Positions 17,091 to 26,346 are shown, counted from the first letter of the stretch. The stretch: 64,000 bases of DNA from CAIWHR01 sp963823215 (GCA_963823215.1 CAWGKT010000007.1:310001-374000), one strand, 5' to 3'. Numbers and translations are program-made. The notes: a model not told the origin generated them from the letters alone.

Positions 17091-17838
17091 CGGCGGTCCC
17101 CATGTACGCCTGCACGACATCCGGGTGCTTCGACACGTGCGCGTAATCGCCCTCCGCGAGCACCTCGCCCCGCGCGAGCACGGTGATGTGGTCGGAGAGC
17201 GTAGAGACGACCGACAGGTTGTGCTCGACCATCAGCACCGTGCGGTTCACCGCGACCTTGCGGATCAGCGCGGAGATGCGCGCGACGTCCTCGTGCGTCA
17301 TGCCGGCGGTCGGCTCGTCCAGCAGCATCATCTCGGGATCGAGAGCGAGCGTCGTCGCGATCTCGAGCGCGCGCTTGCGGCCGTACGGCAGCTCGATCGC
17401 CTGCGTGTGCGCGAATTCGGTGAGACCCACTGCCTCGATCAGCTCGAGCGCGCGCTCGTTGTGCAGTGCGAGCTTGCTCTCCGAGCGCCAGAAGTCGAAC
17501 GAGTGGCCGTGCCGGCGTTGCAGCGCGATCCGCACGTTCTCGTGCACGGTGAGATTGGGAAACACCGCCGAGATCTGGAACGAGCGAACCAGCCCCATCC
17601 GCGCGATCGCCGCCGGCCGCGAGCCGGTGATCTCGCGACCGTTGTAGTGGATATGGCCGCGCGTGGGGGTCAGGAAGTGGGTGAGCAGGTTGAAGCAGGT
17701 CGTCTTGCCGGCACCGTTCGGGCCGATGAGCGCGTGGATCGTGCCGCGCCGGACGCGCAGGCTCACGTCCTTGACCGCGACGAAGCCCTTGAACTCCTTG
17801 GTGAGCTGCCGTGTTTCGAGAATGGTATCGTCGGTCAT
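17083..17838 (-). CDS. livG: Branched-chain amino acid ABC transporter ATP-binding protein LivG
   Basis: The second ATPase of the Liv importer. The 251-residue product has Walker A GPNGAGKTTC, the HAAT-type signature variant LPYGRKRALEIATTLA in place of a canonical LSGGQ, Walker B MMLLDEPTAGM and the switch LMVEHN. The ATG at 17838 (MTDDTILETRQL) is the first gene downstream of the promoter at 17891-17919. The leader is about 46 bases. Confidence 0.94.
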   Translation of the reverse strand: MTDDTILETRQLTKEFKGFVAVKDVSLRVRRGTIHALIGPNGAGKTTCFNLLTHFLTPTRGHIHYNGREITGSRPAAIARMGLVRSFQISAVFPNLTVHENVRIALQRRHGHSFDFWRSESKLALHNERALELIEAVGLTEFAHTQAIELPYGRKRALEIATTLALDPEMMLLDEPTAGMTHEDVARISALIRKVAVNRTVLMVEHNLSVVSTLSDHITVLARGEVLAEGDYAHVSKHPDVVQAYMGTADA

Positions 17839-17890
17839 GCCGCGCCGGCGCGCGCACGGCGCACCGCCCCCCTCCTGCCCGTGGTGGCCG

Positions 17891-17919
17891 ATTATGGGCA
17901 ACCCGGGACGGGAAGGCAA
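17891..17919 (-). promoter_or_regulatory. Sigma-70 promoter for livGF-livK-livHM
   Basis: The minus strand reads TTGCCT, 17 bases, then CATAAT. The predicted start is near 17885, giving a leader of about 46 bases before livG. Confidence 0.65.
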
Positions 17920-17949
17920 TGCCGCGTCTGCACGTTTCCGGTCCGCGGT

Positions 17950-17966
17950 CCCGCATGCGATGCGGG
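17950..17966 (-). terminator. Hairpin downstream of the exonuclease-like gene
   Basis: CCCGCAT and ATGCGGG flank a 3-base GCG loop, 13 bases after the stop of the gene at 17979. It lacks a T-run, so it is only a candidate terminator separating the sensor module from the liv promoter. Confidence 0.35.
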
Positions 17967-17978
17967 GGTGGCCGGGGC

Positions 17979-18668
17979 TCAGGCGCTCCGCCTGGCCACC
18001 AGGTGAGCGGCCGAGGTCAAGCCCGCCCGGTCCGCCGCGACCAGAGCTATCTGCAACAGTTGCGCGGTCGCAAACGCGGTACCAAGCGGATCGTGCCACG
18101 CTCCGGCCATGAGCCCGAAACGCTCGAGCCACGCACGCAGAGTCGCGCACGGGTCCTTCGGGTACAACGTCGACAGAAGCGCGGCGAGGTCGATCCACGG
18201 ACGTCGGAACGGCACGCCGAGTGCAGATTTCACGGCGCGCTCCACGTCCCTGCGTACGGAATCGACCTCGAAGGCGACCAGCGGCGCCCGTTCGAGATAC
18301 TCGAGAAACTCGAGCATCCCGAGCGCGGGCTCGACGTCGGCAACCTGCGCCTGCGCGCCGCTGCCGCGAAGCGGAAGGTCGGCCTCCGTGACCGTGCGCC
18401 GCTGGCGCAGCTCCGCCGCAAAACAGTCCCCGAGGTCGAGTTGCATCCGCGTCACCCCGGCAGCGCCGATCGCACGCAGTCGATCGCGGCGCGAACCCGA
18501 TCCGGTCGTCTCCGTGGCAACGACCGCGTACCGGGCGTGCGCGTGCGGCAGCGCAAGTTGCGGTCCGGGCAACGCGAGCCAGCGGCGCAACCGGACCTCG
18601 TTCGCACCGCCTACCGTGGGGCCGCCCAGCAGGTAGTCGACGGCATTCCCGACGAGCTTCGCTACCAA
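17979..18668 (-). CDS. Degenerate DnaQ-like exonuclease-domain protein, probably inactive
   Basis: The 229-residue product resembles DEDDh 3'-5' exonucleases but lacks key residues. The ExoI motif reads VVATETTGSG, with Ala51 where the catalytic Asp should be and Glu53 kept. The ExoIII motif reads WHDPLGTAFATAQ, with His192 kept but Thr197 replacing the last Asp. It starts with TTG at 18668; an in-frame stop upstream rules out a long extension, and AGGGA precedes the TTG. It lies 87 bases after the active exonuclease fusion gene and probably shares its transcript. It may bind nucleotides or a partner rather than cut. Confidence 0.7.
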   Translation of the reverse strand: MVAKLVGNAVDYLLGGPTVGGANEVRLRRWLALPGPQLALPHAHARYAVVATETTGSGSRRDRLRAIGAAGVTRMQLDLGDCFAAELRQRRTVTEADLPLRGSGAQAQVADVEPALGMLEFLEYLERAPLVAFEVDSVRRDVERAVKSALGVPFRRPWIDLAALLSTLYPKDPCATLRAWLERFGLMAGAWHDPLGTAFATAQLLQIALVAADRAGLTSAAHLVARRSA

Positions 18669-18755
18669 TTCGAATTCCCTGGCGCTGAACGGCGACGCGC
18701 GCCGGCATCGGCACCCGCGCGCACAGCCGCGTTCGGATCGTCAGCAACCATCCGA

Positions 18756-20936
18756 TCAGTATTCGACACGTGCAAGATAAGTCTTCTGCGAAGCCTCGCG
18801 CGCCTCGCCCAGCGTCCGGATTCCCTGCTGCGCGAGCAGCGGGATCATGCGCAGAAAGATCTCGCCCGTCATGATCGCGTCGCCGAGTGCGGTGTGCCGT
18901 CCGATCGCGTTGATGCCCATCCGCTCGGCGATCGCCTCCAGCCGGTGCGACTCCTGTTGCGGATGGATCACCGCCGACAACAGCAGCGTGTCGAGGATCG
19001 GTTGCGTGAACCGGACACCCGTTGCTTCCTCCTTCAGGCGCAGGAAGCGCATGTCGAACGCGGCGTTGTGCGCGACCAGCACCGTATCTTCGCAGAAACT
19101 CCGGAACGCCGGCAGGACCCGGTCGATCGTCGGCTGGTTCTCGAGCATCGACATCTCGATGCCGGTGATCCGGCTCGCCTCGGGTGCCATGTCGCGCCGC
19201 GGGTCGACGAGCTGTTCGAAGACCTCATGCTCGAGCAGTCGGCCGTTGACGATGCGGACCGCGCCGACGGACACGATCTCATCGCCCTGGGACGGCTGCA
19301 GCCCGGTGGTTTCAGTGTCGAACACGGTGTAGCTCAACGCGGCAAGCGGCCGGTTGTCCTGTTCCGTCGACTGGCCGGGCTGATGGAAAAGATCGAAATC
19401 GTAGAATTCGGGTCGGCTTTCGCCGGGCAGCGGCACATTCCACGGCGATTCCTCGGGCTTGGTGACGGGTATCGCGATCCGGAAGAACTCGCGGTGCGAT
19501 GCCTTGTGAATCTGGTACCAGATCTCCCCGTTGTGACGCTCGATGATCTGCTTCAATGTCAGCGGACAGGCCTCGCCGCCCATCTCCATCGCGTCCGTCT
19601 GCCATGCCATCGTGGTCTCGGTGCCGAGCGGCGCGCCGGTCCAGATCACGTCGAGATGCGCCAGCGGACCGGCGGCTTCGAGCGCGAAGCGCACTTCCCG
19701 TATGCCGAACTCCTCGCGCAGCCGAGTGACGAGGTAGGCCACGGCCTGCATCAGCGAATAGCTGTCGACATTGAGCCAGATCGACTCGTCGACGGTCTCC
19801 AGCTTCGTTGGCAGCGCGAGCTTGCTTTCGATCCGTCGTCGTGCCGCCGCGATCAGGTCCGCGCCACGCATGTCTTCCAGCGGCCACTCGGTCAGCAGCG
19901 AATCGGCGAACTCGCCGACCGTCGCGTCGAGCCGTCCGCTCAAGTGCTGCGCCTCCTCGCCGATGATCCCGATGAACCGGTCCCGCGCGGCCTGGTCCAT
20001 GTCGGGGAACGACGCAATCGTCTCGATCGCGGCGCGCATGCTGGCGAGCGACGCGCGGGTGCCTTGCGTCAGCGTCTGCAGCAGGAGACCGCGGCGATTG
20101 CCGGCCTCGATCCGGCGGGTGATGTTGTCGAGCACCAGCACGAACCCGGAAATGTCGTCGGCCACCGCGGCGCCGGTCGCATCCGGCGGCGCACCGAGCA
20201 CCGGCGCCATCTGCACCCGCACGAGCTGGCCGCCGGGAGCGGTCGTGACGAAGTTCGCGACCGGACCGCGGGCGCCCTGACGCAGCCGGTCATGGATGCT
20301 TTCCAGCGCGTGGATGATCAGGTTGCGATCGAAAATGGCGAAGACCGAACGTCCGAGCCCGACGAGGCTGTGCGCCTTGCCGGCCGCGGCGGCGCTGGCG
20401 AGAGGCTTCCGCAGCAGCTGCATCGCGCGGGCGTTGTACAGCAGGATGCGTCCCTCCACATTGCACATGACCACGCTCTGCGCGAGCTCCGACATCAGCG
20501 CGGCCAGGCGGTTGCGCTCCTGCTCGATGCGCGCATTGGCTTCGCGCACGCGCTGGTCGAAGTCGCACTGCAGCGATTCGTTGGTGTCGGCAAATGCATT
20601 CACGCTTTCCGCCAAGCGCTTTATCTCGGCGGCGCCGCGCAGCGGGGCGCGGTGTGAAGGATTCGCCGCGAGCATGATCCTGGCATCTTCATTGAGCTGC
20701 GCGGGTGCCGTCACGTAACGGCCGTACAACGCCTTCAGGACGAGCGCGAGCGGAAAGACCAGCAGCACGGCGATCAGGAGCACGCTCGCCGCGCGGTCGC
20801 GCAGAACCGGCGCGAGCAGTGCGCGTTCCGCTTCGGCGAGGTCCGCAACCACCAGCAGCGCGGTCGCGACGATGGCGGCCGTGACGAAGGCCCACGCGGC
20901 GGCCAGCGCCAGTGCAAATTTCGTTTTGCCCGACAT
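18756..20936 (-). CDS. Membrane pseudo-histidine kinase fused to DnaQ-family 3'-5' exonuclease
   Basis: A 726-residue fusion. Two membrane helices (about 8-28 and 50-70) precede a HAMP/coiled linker and a PAS-like domain (about 145-250). A dimerisation-like helix follows in which the phospho-acceptor His of HELR is replaced (TQGTRASLASMR), then a degenerate ATPase region lacking clear N and G boxes (about 345-475). The C-terminus is an intact DEDDh exonuclease: Asp540 and Glu542 in VFDTETTGL, Asp628 in HNAAFDMRFL, His681 and Asp686 in RHTALGDA. It starts 3 bases after the receiver gene. The sensor part probably controls the exonuclease; its substrate is unknown. Confidence 0.85.
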   Translation of the reverse strand: MSGKTKFALALAAAWAFVTAAIVATALLVVADLAEAERALLAPVLRDRAASVLLIAVLLVFPLALVLKALYGRYVTAPAQLNEDARIMLAANPSHRAPLRGAAEIKRLAESVNAFADTNESLQCDFDQRVREANARIEQERNRLAALMSELAQSVVMCNVEGRILLYNARAMQLLRKPLASAAAAGKAHSLVGLGRSVFAIFDRNLIIHALESIHDRLRQGARGPVANFVTTAPGGQLVRVQMAPVLGAPPDATGAAVADDISGFVLVLDNITRRIEAGNRRGLLLQTLTQGTRASLASMRAAIETIASFPDMDQAARDRFIGIIGEEAQHLSGRLDATVGEFADSLLTEWPLEDMRGADLIAAARRRIESKLALPTKLETVDESIWLNVDSYSLMQAVAYLVTRLREEFGIREVRFALEAAGPLAHLDVIWTGAPLGTETTMAWQTDAMEMGGEACPLTLKQIIERHNGEIWYQIHKASHREFFRIAIPVTKPEESPWNVPLPGESRPEFYDFDLFHQPGQSTEQDNRPLAALSYTVFDTETTGLQPSQGDEIVSVGAVRIVNGRLLEHEVFEQLVDPRRDMAPEASRITGIEMSMLENQPTIDRVLPAFRSFCEDTVLVAHNAAFDMRFLRLKEEATGVRFTQPILDTLLLSAVIHPQQESHRLEAIAERMGINAIGRHTALGDAIMTGEIFLRMIPLLAQQGIRTLGEAREASQKTYLARVEY

Positions 20937-20939
20937 CGC

Positions 20940-21308
20940 CTATTCGCCCAGCAACTCCTGCACCTTCGCGATCAGATCCTTCGTGGAAAAAGGCTTGGTG
21001 ACGTAGGCGTCGGCACCGACGGCCATCCCCTTGGTGACCTCGATGTCGCGCCCCTTCGCCGACAGCATGATGATCTTGATCGTCTGCCAGGCCGGATTTT
21101 CACGGACCCGCTGGCAGAGGTCGTAGCCGCTCATGCGCGGCATCATCACGTCAAGCAGGATGAGGTCCGGCCCGAATTCACCGATGGCGGCCAGCGCATC
21201 CTCCCCGGTATTGGCCACCTTGACGACGTAGCCCTTCTGCTTCATCAGGAACTCGAGCGAGACCACGATGTTGGGCTCGTCGTCGGCGATCAGAATCTTC
21301 TTGCCCAT
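20940..21308 (-). CDS. Single-domain response regulator (CheY-like)
   Basis: A 122-residue receiver with no output domain. It has the acidic pair Asp9-Asp10, the phospho-acceptor Asp53 in LILLDVMMP, Thr/Ser in MLSAKG and Lys105 in VTKPF. The ATG at 21308 has a GGAGGAG site. It lies between the symporter-kinase gene (53 bases upstream) and the exonuclease fusion (3 bases downstream). It is the obvious partner of that kinase and may act by protein contact. CrbR/ErdR regulators usually paired with CrbS-type kinases carry a LuxR-type DNA-binding domain, which is absent here. Confidence 0.93.
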   Translation of the reverse strand: MGKKILIADDEPNIVVSLEFLMKQKGYVVKVANTGEDALAAIGEFGPDLILLDVMMPRMSGYDLCQRVRENPAWQTIKIIMLSAKGRDIEVTKGMAVGADAYVTKPFSTKDLIAKVQELLGE

Positions 21309-21360
21309 CGCTCCTCCGGCGCCGCGCGGGCGCGAGACGTGGTGATCCGTACAGGCGCCA

Positions 21361-24141
21361 TCATGCGCCGCCCGCTGCCGCGACGATCGGCTCGTGCCCG
21401 GCGTTTGCTTCCGCGCTCGGCAGCACGAACGCGAAGGTGGCGCCGGCACCGGGCTCGCTTTGCACCCACAGCCGGCCGCCGAGGTGCTCGATGATCTGGC
21501 GGCTGATCGGCAACCCCAGGCCGGTGCCCTCCGGCTTTTCCGTCATGGTATCGCCTGCCTGCCGGAATTTCTCGAAGATGACCTGTTGGTTCTCGCGGCT
21601 GATACCGGGACCATTGTCCGAGACGTGGACGCGCAGCCCATCCGGATCCTTGAAGAGCTCGATCCCGACACGCCCCGTGTCGGCCGCCACGAATTTCACC
21701 GCGTTCGACAGCAGGTTGATCAGCACCTGCACCAGGCGGTCGCGGTCCGCCCGGATCGGCGGCAGGCTGGGCGGAAGCCGCGTCTCGAGAGGAACGTTCT
21801 TGGCGCGGAAGAGCTGGCTCGTCGCATTGATCGAGTCCTCGACGACCGACCGCAACTCGATCTCGGTGACCCGCCACTCGGCGCGGCCGGACTCGAGCTT
21901 GGCGAGGTCCAGCACCTGGTTGATGAGGCGGGTCAGCCGCTCGCTCTCCTGGATGATGATGTTGAGGAATTTCTGCCTTTCTTCGGCGGGCAGATCCGGG
22001 TTGTCGTGCAGGATCTCGGAAAACGCCCGGATCGAGGTGAGCGGCGTGCGCAGCTCGTGGGTGACGGTGGAGACGAAATCGTCCTTCAACCGGTCGAGCT
22101 CGGTCAACCGCTCGTTGGCGGCTCGGAGTTCGGCCGTCGCGGCCAGGACCTCCCGGGACTTCTTCTCCAGCTCGTGGCTGTAGGCGATGACCTGCGAGGC
22201 CTCGTCGAGCATTGTCCGCACTTCTTCGATCGTCAGCACGTCTTCCCTGACCGTGGAGGCCACCATGATCCGCGCCGAAGCGCCGCCGATGACGCCCGCC
22301 AGCTCGGTTTCGGCGAACTGCACGAGTCCGGCATCCGCGGGCAATCCGGACGGCGATGCATAACCGCGGCGTCTCGCATAGTCGGCGACGGCAGCTGTCG
22401 CGCGCTCGAGACCGAGGAAGCGGGCGAGCAGCGCAAGCAGGTCCGGCAGCGAAGCCGAGCCTTTCCAGACATGCACGTCCGGTCCGTCGCCGGCGCGGCG
22501 GAACACGTCGACGAAACGCGCGGCCTGTGCCTGTTCGGCCACGCTCTGCCTGGTGAATCCCGAAACGACGACATAGGCGCCGATGTTGGCGACCATGCTC
22601 CACAGCATCGCGTGCGTGATGTCGTTCAGTCCCGCAAGTCCGAACAGCGCGTAGGGTTTGAGCGCGGCGATGCCGAAGGGCCCCTCGTTCAGGAAACCGA
22701 TGGGCAACCATCCGGACTTGGCAAAAGACGGCAGCAGCAGCGTATAGAGCCAGACGACGAAACCGGCGGAAAGGCCGGCGAGCGCTCCCGCCCGGGTGGC
22801 AGCCTTCCAGTAGATGCCGCCGATGGCCGCGGGCGCGAACTGCGCGACGGCAGCAAAGGAAATCAGCCCGATCGCCACCAGCGCGTAGGCTTCGCCGGCG
22901 AGGCGGTAGTAGAAGTAGCCGAGCAGCAGGACGGCGACGATCGCGCCCCGCCGGATTCCGAGCAGGAGGCCCGTGAGGTTCTTCTGCTCCGCGAGCCGCA
23001 TCGACCGCATGCGGAGCAGCACGGGCATCACCAGGTCGTTGCACGCCATCGTCGACAGGGCAATGGTCTCGACGATCACCATGCCGGTGGCGGCGGAAAG
23101 CCCGCCGATGAACACGAGCAGGGCGAGCCACTCGTGCTTCTCCACCATCGGCAGCGTCAGCACGAACGTATCCGGATCCGCGCCGGCCGCGGGAAAATGC
23201 ATGACGCCGCCGAACGCGATGGGCAGGACGAACAGGTTCATCGCGAGCATGTAGAGCGGGAACAGCCAGATCGCCTTGCCGAGGTGATTCTCGTTCACGT
23301 TCTCGACGACGGCGATCTGGAACTGCCGCGGCAGGAACATGATGGCCAGCATCGACAGCACCGTGAGCCAGGCCCAGCTCGCGTAGCTTCCCGCCGCGCC
23401 TCCCATCGGGGCGAACAGGCTGGCGAGACGCGCATGGGCGCTCGCCCGGGCGAAGATGTCGGCCAGGCCGCCGTAGATGCCGTAGGTGACGAAGATGCCC
23501 ACCGCGAGGAACGCGACGAGTTTCACCAGCGACTCGAAGGCAATGGCCGCGACCATGCCCTCGTGGCGCTCGGACGCATCGAGGTGGCGCGTGCCGAACA
23601 GGATCGTGAACGTCGCGAGCAGGATCGCCATCCAGAACGCGGTGTCGGCCTGGATCGGAATGGCCTCGCGATGCGCCGGCATCACCACGTCCGGATACTG
23701 GATCAGGAGGGTGAAGCTGTTGGCCACTGCCTTGAGCTGCAGCGCAATGTACGGGAGGACCCCGACCACGGCGATGACGGTCACGAGTCCGGCGAGCAGC
23801 GCGCTCTTGCCATAGCGCGACGAGATGAAATCGGCGAGCGACGTGATCCGGTTCGTCTTGCTGATGCGGATGATCTTGCGCATCACAAGCCACCACAGCG
23901 CCATCATCAGGGTCGGGCCGATGTAGATCGGCAGAAAACCCACGCCGTCTGCGGCCGCGCGCCCCACGCTCCCGTAGAACGTCCATGCCGTCGCGTACAC
24001 CCCGAGCGATAGCGAGTAGATGTACGGGTTGGCGATGATCGAACGCCCCTGGTCCGCCCGCTTGTCGCCGTAGTAGGCGATCGCGAACAGGGTGCCGAGG
24101 TAGGCCAGCGCAACCGGGATGATCACCCAGCTCTGCAGCAT
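21361..24141 (-). CDS. Sodium/solute symporter-type sensor histidine kinase (CrbS/CbrA-like)
   Basis: A 926-residue hybrid sensor. Residues about 1-500 form a sodium-solute symporter domain with some thirteen membrane helices. A cytoplasmic linker of about 130 residues and a PAS/coiled region precede the HisKA domain (FVSTVTHELRTPLTSIR) and a complete HATPase with NLLSNAVKF, DNGPGIS and GTGLGLPIS. It resembles CrbS (acetate switch) and CbrA (amino acid use) sensors of other proteobacteria. The neighbourhood of actP and an acyl-CoA synthetase favours a short-chain carboxylate signal. It is followed by its receiver gene. Confidence 0.9.
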   Translation of the reverse strand: MLQSWVIIPVALAYLGTLFAIAYYGDKRADQGRSIIANPYIYSLSLGVYATAWTFYGSVGRAAADGVGFLPIYIGPTLMMALWWLVMRKIIRISKTNRITSLADFISSRYGKSALLAGLVTVIAVVGVLPYIALQLKAVANSFTLLIQYPDVVMPAHREAIPIQADTAFWMAILLATFTILFGTRHLDASERHEGMVAAIAFESLVKLVAFLAVGIFVTYGIYGGLADIFARASAHARLASLFAPMGGAAGSYASWAWLTVLSMLAIMFLPRQFQIAVVENVNENHLGKAIWLFPLYMLAMNLFVLPIAFGGVMHFPAAGADPDTFVLTLPMVEKHEWLALLVFIGGLSAATGMVIVETIALSTMACNDLVMPVLLRMRSMRLAEQKNLTGLLLGIRRGAIVAVLLLGYFYYRLAGEAYALVAIGLISFAAVAQFAPAAIGGIYWKAATRAGALAGLSAGFVVWLYTLLLPSFAKSGWLPIGFLNEGPFGIAALKPYALFGLAGLNDITHAMLWSMVANIGAYVVVSGFTRQSVAEQAQAARFVDVFRRAGDGPDVHVWKGSASLPDLLALLARFLGLERATAAVADYARRRGYASPSGLPADAGLVQFAETELAGVIGGASARIMVASTVREDVLTIEEVRTMLDEASQVIAYSHELEKKSREVLAATAELRAANERLTELDRLKDDFVSTVTHELRTPLTSIRAFSEILHDNPDLPAEERQKFLNIIIQESERLTRLINQVLDLAKLESGRAEWRVTEIELRSVVEDSINATSQLFRAKNVPLETRLPPSLPPIRADRDRLVQVLINLLSNAVKFVAADTGRVGIELFKDPDGLRVHVSDNGPGISRENQQVIFEKFRQAGDTMTEKPEGTGLGLPISRQIIEHLGGRLWVQSEPGAGATFAFVLPSAEANAGHEPIVAAAGGA

Positions 24142-24196
24142 GTCAGGGCCTGTTCACGCTGGTCTGCAAGGTGCTTTGCCGGTACAAGCGGCCCTG

Positions 24197-24394
24197 CTAA
24201 TGCGATTGCTCGACCACGATCGCGAGCAGGCCGATCATGAGCGCCCAGGCAAGGAAGATGTACACGTAGAGCGCCGGAATGCCGAACGCCTCCCCGGCGA
24301 CGTTGAACACCGCCAGCAGCGGATAGTTGAAGAGCAGTCCGCCCAGGAGAAAGAGCGCCACCAGGCGTTGGCCTTTGAGGTTCGATCGAGGCAT
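24197..24394 (-). CDS. Small two-helix membrane protein
   Basis: A 65-residue protein with two predicted membrane helices (about residues 12-32 and 40-60) joined by a short loop, and a basic N-terminus (MPRSNLKGQR). I do not recognise a named family. It lies 19 bases after the DUF294 gene and 55 bases before the symporter-kinase, so it is probably an accessory subunit of that sensor. It could help membrane insertion or signalling. Confidence 0.75.
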   Translation of the reverse strand: MPRSNLKGQRLVALFLLGGLLFNYPLLAVFNVAGEAFGIPALYVYIFLAWALMIGLLAIVVEQSH

Positions 24395-24413
24395 CGGTTG
24401 CCGCCGCTGTCCG

Positions 24414-26306
24414 CTACAGCCGGTAGGATAACCGGAGACGCTCCTGCAGTTGTTTCGCCTGCCGAAACGCCTCCCTCAGCATACGCTGGTCGATATCGTG
24501 CAACGCATACGGGTCGATCCGGTTGGCACTGCCGTGCGCCCCCGGCAGTTCCTGCAGCCGCAGCCGCAGGAGCTGCAGGAAGTGGAACGCCTCGACGGTG
24601 GCGTCGACGTGCCGCCGTTCGACGTGCAGGCGCTCGCCGGCAAGGCGCAGTCGAGCGGCCGTGCCGGTGTCCGGGATGCCGAGTGCCAGCGCGAACACGC
24701 GGGCACAATCGACGAACAGGCGCGTGCCGCGCGCCTTCAGGTCGAGGGTTCCCTTGACGGTCGGCTCGTCGTCGACGGCGAACGCGCGGATCAAGCCGAG
24801 CGGCGGGTCAGTTTCCAGCGCGTTCTGCACCATCAGTCGCAGGAACATCGGGTTCGCCTGCGTGTAACCGAAGAGCCATTCCCGCAGCGCGTCGCTGAGC
24901 GTCGTGTCGCCGCAGAGCGCGCGGAAGTCGAACACGATGTTCGCATTGAGGAGCGCCTGCGGCGTGGGCTCCCGCAGCCACTTGAGGAACTTCTCCTTCC
25001 ACTCCTCCATCGACAGGCAGAGGTCCGGGTTGCTCGCCATCACGTTGCCGGCGCATAGCGGGAAGCCGAGGCGGTCGAGGCTCGCGTTGACATCGCGCGC
25101 GAAGGCGAGGAGCCGTTCGCGTTGCGATGCGGTTGCCGCCGCATCGTCGGGAGAGGCGAACAGCAGCGCGTTGTCCTGGTCGGTCGCGAACGTCTGCTCG
25201 CCGCGGCCCTCGCTGCCCAGCGCGAGCCAGCACCAGCCGATGCCGTCGAGCGGGTGTCGTTCCCGCACCAGATCGATGGTCCGGCGCGACAGCGCGTCGT
25301 TGAGCGCGGCGATCGTCCGAGTGAGCGGCTCCGCGCCGACGCCCTGCGCCAGCAGGTTCTGCGTGAGCCGGCGGATATCCTCGCCGGCCCGCTGCAGCGT
25401 TTCGATCGAATCGGCGGCGTGCAGTCCTTCGATCACTTCCTGCATCGACACCCGCTGCAGCGCGAACAGGTCGCGCTCGTTGATCACGCCAAGCAGCCGC
25501 CCGTTCTCGACGATGACGATCTGGCGGATCCCGTTCTCGGCCATCACGTGCATCGCCTCGTACGCGGTGGCGGATCCGGGCAGCGTGACGATCGGGGAGG
25601 TCATGACTTCCGCCAGCTTTGTTGCCAGCGAGCGGTCGGTAAGCACGACCCGACGCAGCAGGTCGACCAGCGTGAACATCCCGATCGGCGCGCCGGCGTC
25701 GTTGACGACGACGATCGTGCGCACCTTGGCGTCCGCCATTTTCTGCGCGGCCTCGCGCAGCGTCGCCGCGGCCGGGCAGGCGACGGGGAGGTTGCGCACG
25801 AGCTCGGCCAGCGTGCGGGTGAGCGTCTGCTGCTCGGCGGCGCGCTCGCTGAACTGGCGATAGAGGCTCTCCAGAGAAAGCTTCAATGTCTCGGTGATCG
25901 CCTGCGTGCAGAAGCGCTCGAACTCCGGGGAGATCCGCCGGAGCTCGAGAAAATCAGCGCGCGCGAGCATGTAGCAGAACGTATCCTCCATCGCGTGGAA
26001 GATCTTGGTCGTCGTCCCGCCGGCCGAAAGCGCGCCGACCGGAAACAGCTCGCCAATACCGAGCGTACGGTCGGGATCGGCCTGCAGGCTGTCGGGACGA
26101 CGGCCGACCAGTCCGCGCTGGATGATGTAGAGGTTCGCCACCGGTCCGCTCTGCACCGACAGAATGGTTGTGTCCTTGGCGAAATACGCGAGCTTGAGTC
26201 GCGGGATCATGAACGCCAGTGCCGCATCGCTCATGCGATCGAACGGTGCCTGGCGGCGCAGAAATTCGCGTGCGGCGGCGGCAATGGGAGGCAGGACCGC
26301 GCTCAC
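24414..26306 (-). CDS. cNMP-binding / CBS / DUF294 nucleotidyltransferase-like signalling protein
   Basis: A 630-residue cytoplasmic regulator. A cyclic-nucleotide-binding-like domain (about 20-150) is followed by a CBS pair (about 170-300, including MTSPIVTLPGSATAYEAM). Next comes a GlnD-like nucleotidyltransferase domain with GSEGRGEQTFATDQDNAL (about 365-385), and a DUF294 C-terminal helical domain. The glycine-serine and acidic residues of the transferase motif are intact. Genes of this type are found next to actP/yjcH and DnaQ genes in other proteobacteria. The target (protein or small molecule) is unknown. The ATG at 26306 gives the expected start. Confidence 0.88.
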   Translation of the reverse strand: MSAVLPPIAAAAREFLRRQAPFDRMSDAALAFMIPRLKLAYFAKDTTILSVQSGPVANLYIIQRGLVGRRPDSLQADPDRTLGIGELFPVGALSAGGTTTKIFHAMEDTFCYMLARADFLELRRISPEFERFCTQAITETLKLSLESLYRQFSERAAEQQTLTRTLAELVRNLPVACPAAATLREAAQKMADAKVRTIVVVNDAGAPIGMFTLVDLLRRVVLTDRSLATKLAEVMTSPIVTLPGSATAYEAMHVMAENGIRQIVIVENGRLLGVINERDLFALQRVSMQEVIEGLHAADSIETLQRAGEDIRRLTQNLLAQGVGAEPLTRTIAALNDALSRRTIDLVRERHPLDGIGWCWLALGSEGRGEQTFATDQDNALLFASPDDAAATASQRERLLAFARDVNASLDRLGFPLCAGNVMASNPDLCLSMEEWKEKFLKWLREPTPQALLNANIVFDFRALCGDTTLSDALREWLFGYTQANPMFLRLMVQNALETDPPLGLIRAFAVDDEPTVKGTLDLKARGTRLFVDCARVFALALGIPDTGTAARLRLAGERLHVERRHVDATVEAFHFLQLLRLRLQELPGAHGSANRIDPYALHDIDQRMLREAFRQAKQLQERLRLSYRL

Positions 26307-26346
26307 CTCAACGGCTCCGCCAGGTTTCGCGCGGCGAAAGACGAGA

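Noticed and set aside
17811..20657. Plus-strand open frame of about 950 codons opposite the exonuclease genes
   Set aside because: Same mirror-frame composition with no domain; the opposite strand holds the DnaQ fusion with intact catalytic residues.
21394..24012. Plus-strand open frame of about 870 codons opposite the symporter-kinase
   Set aside because: Antisense shadow; the minus strand encodes complete HisKA and HATPase motifs.
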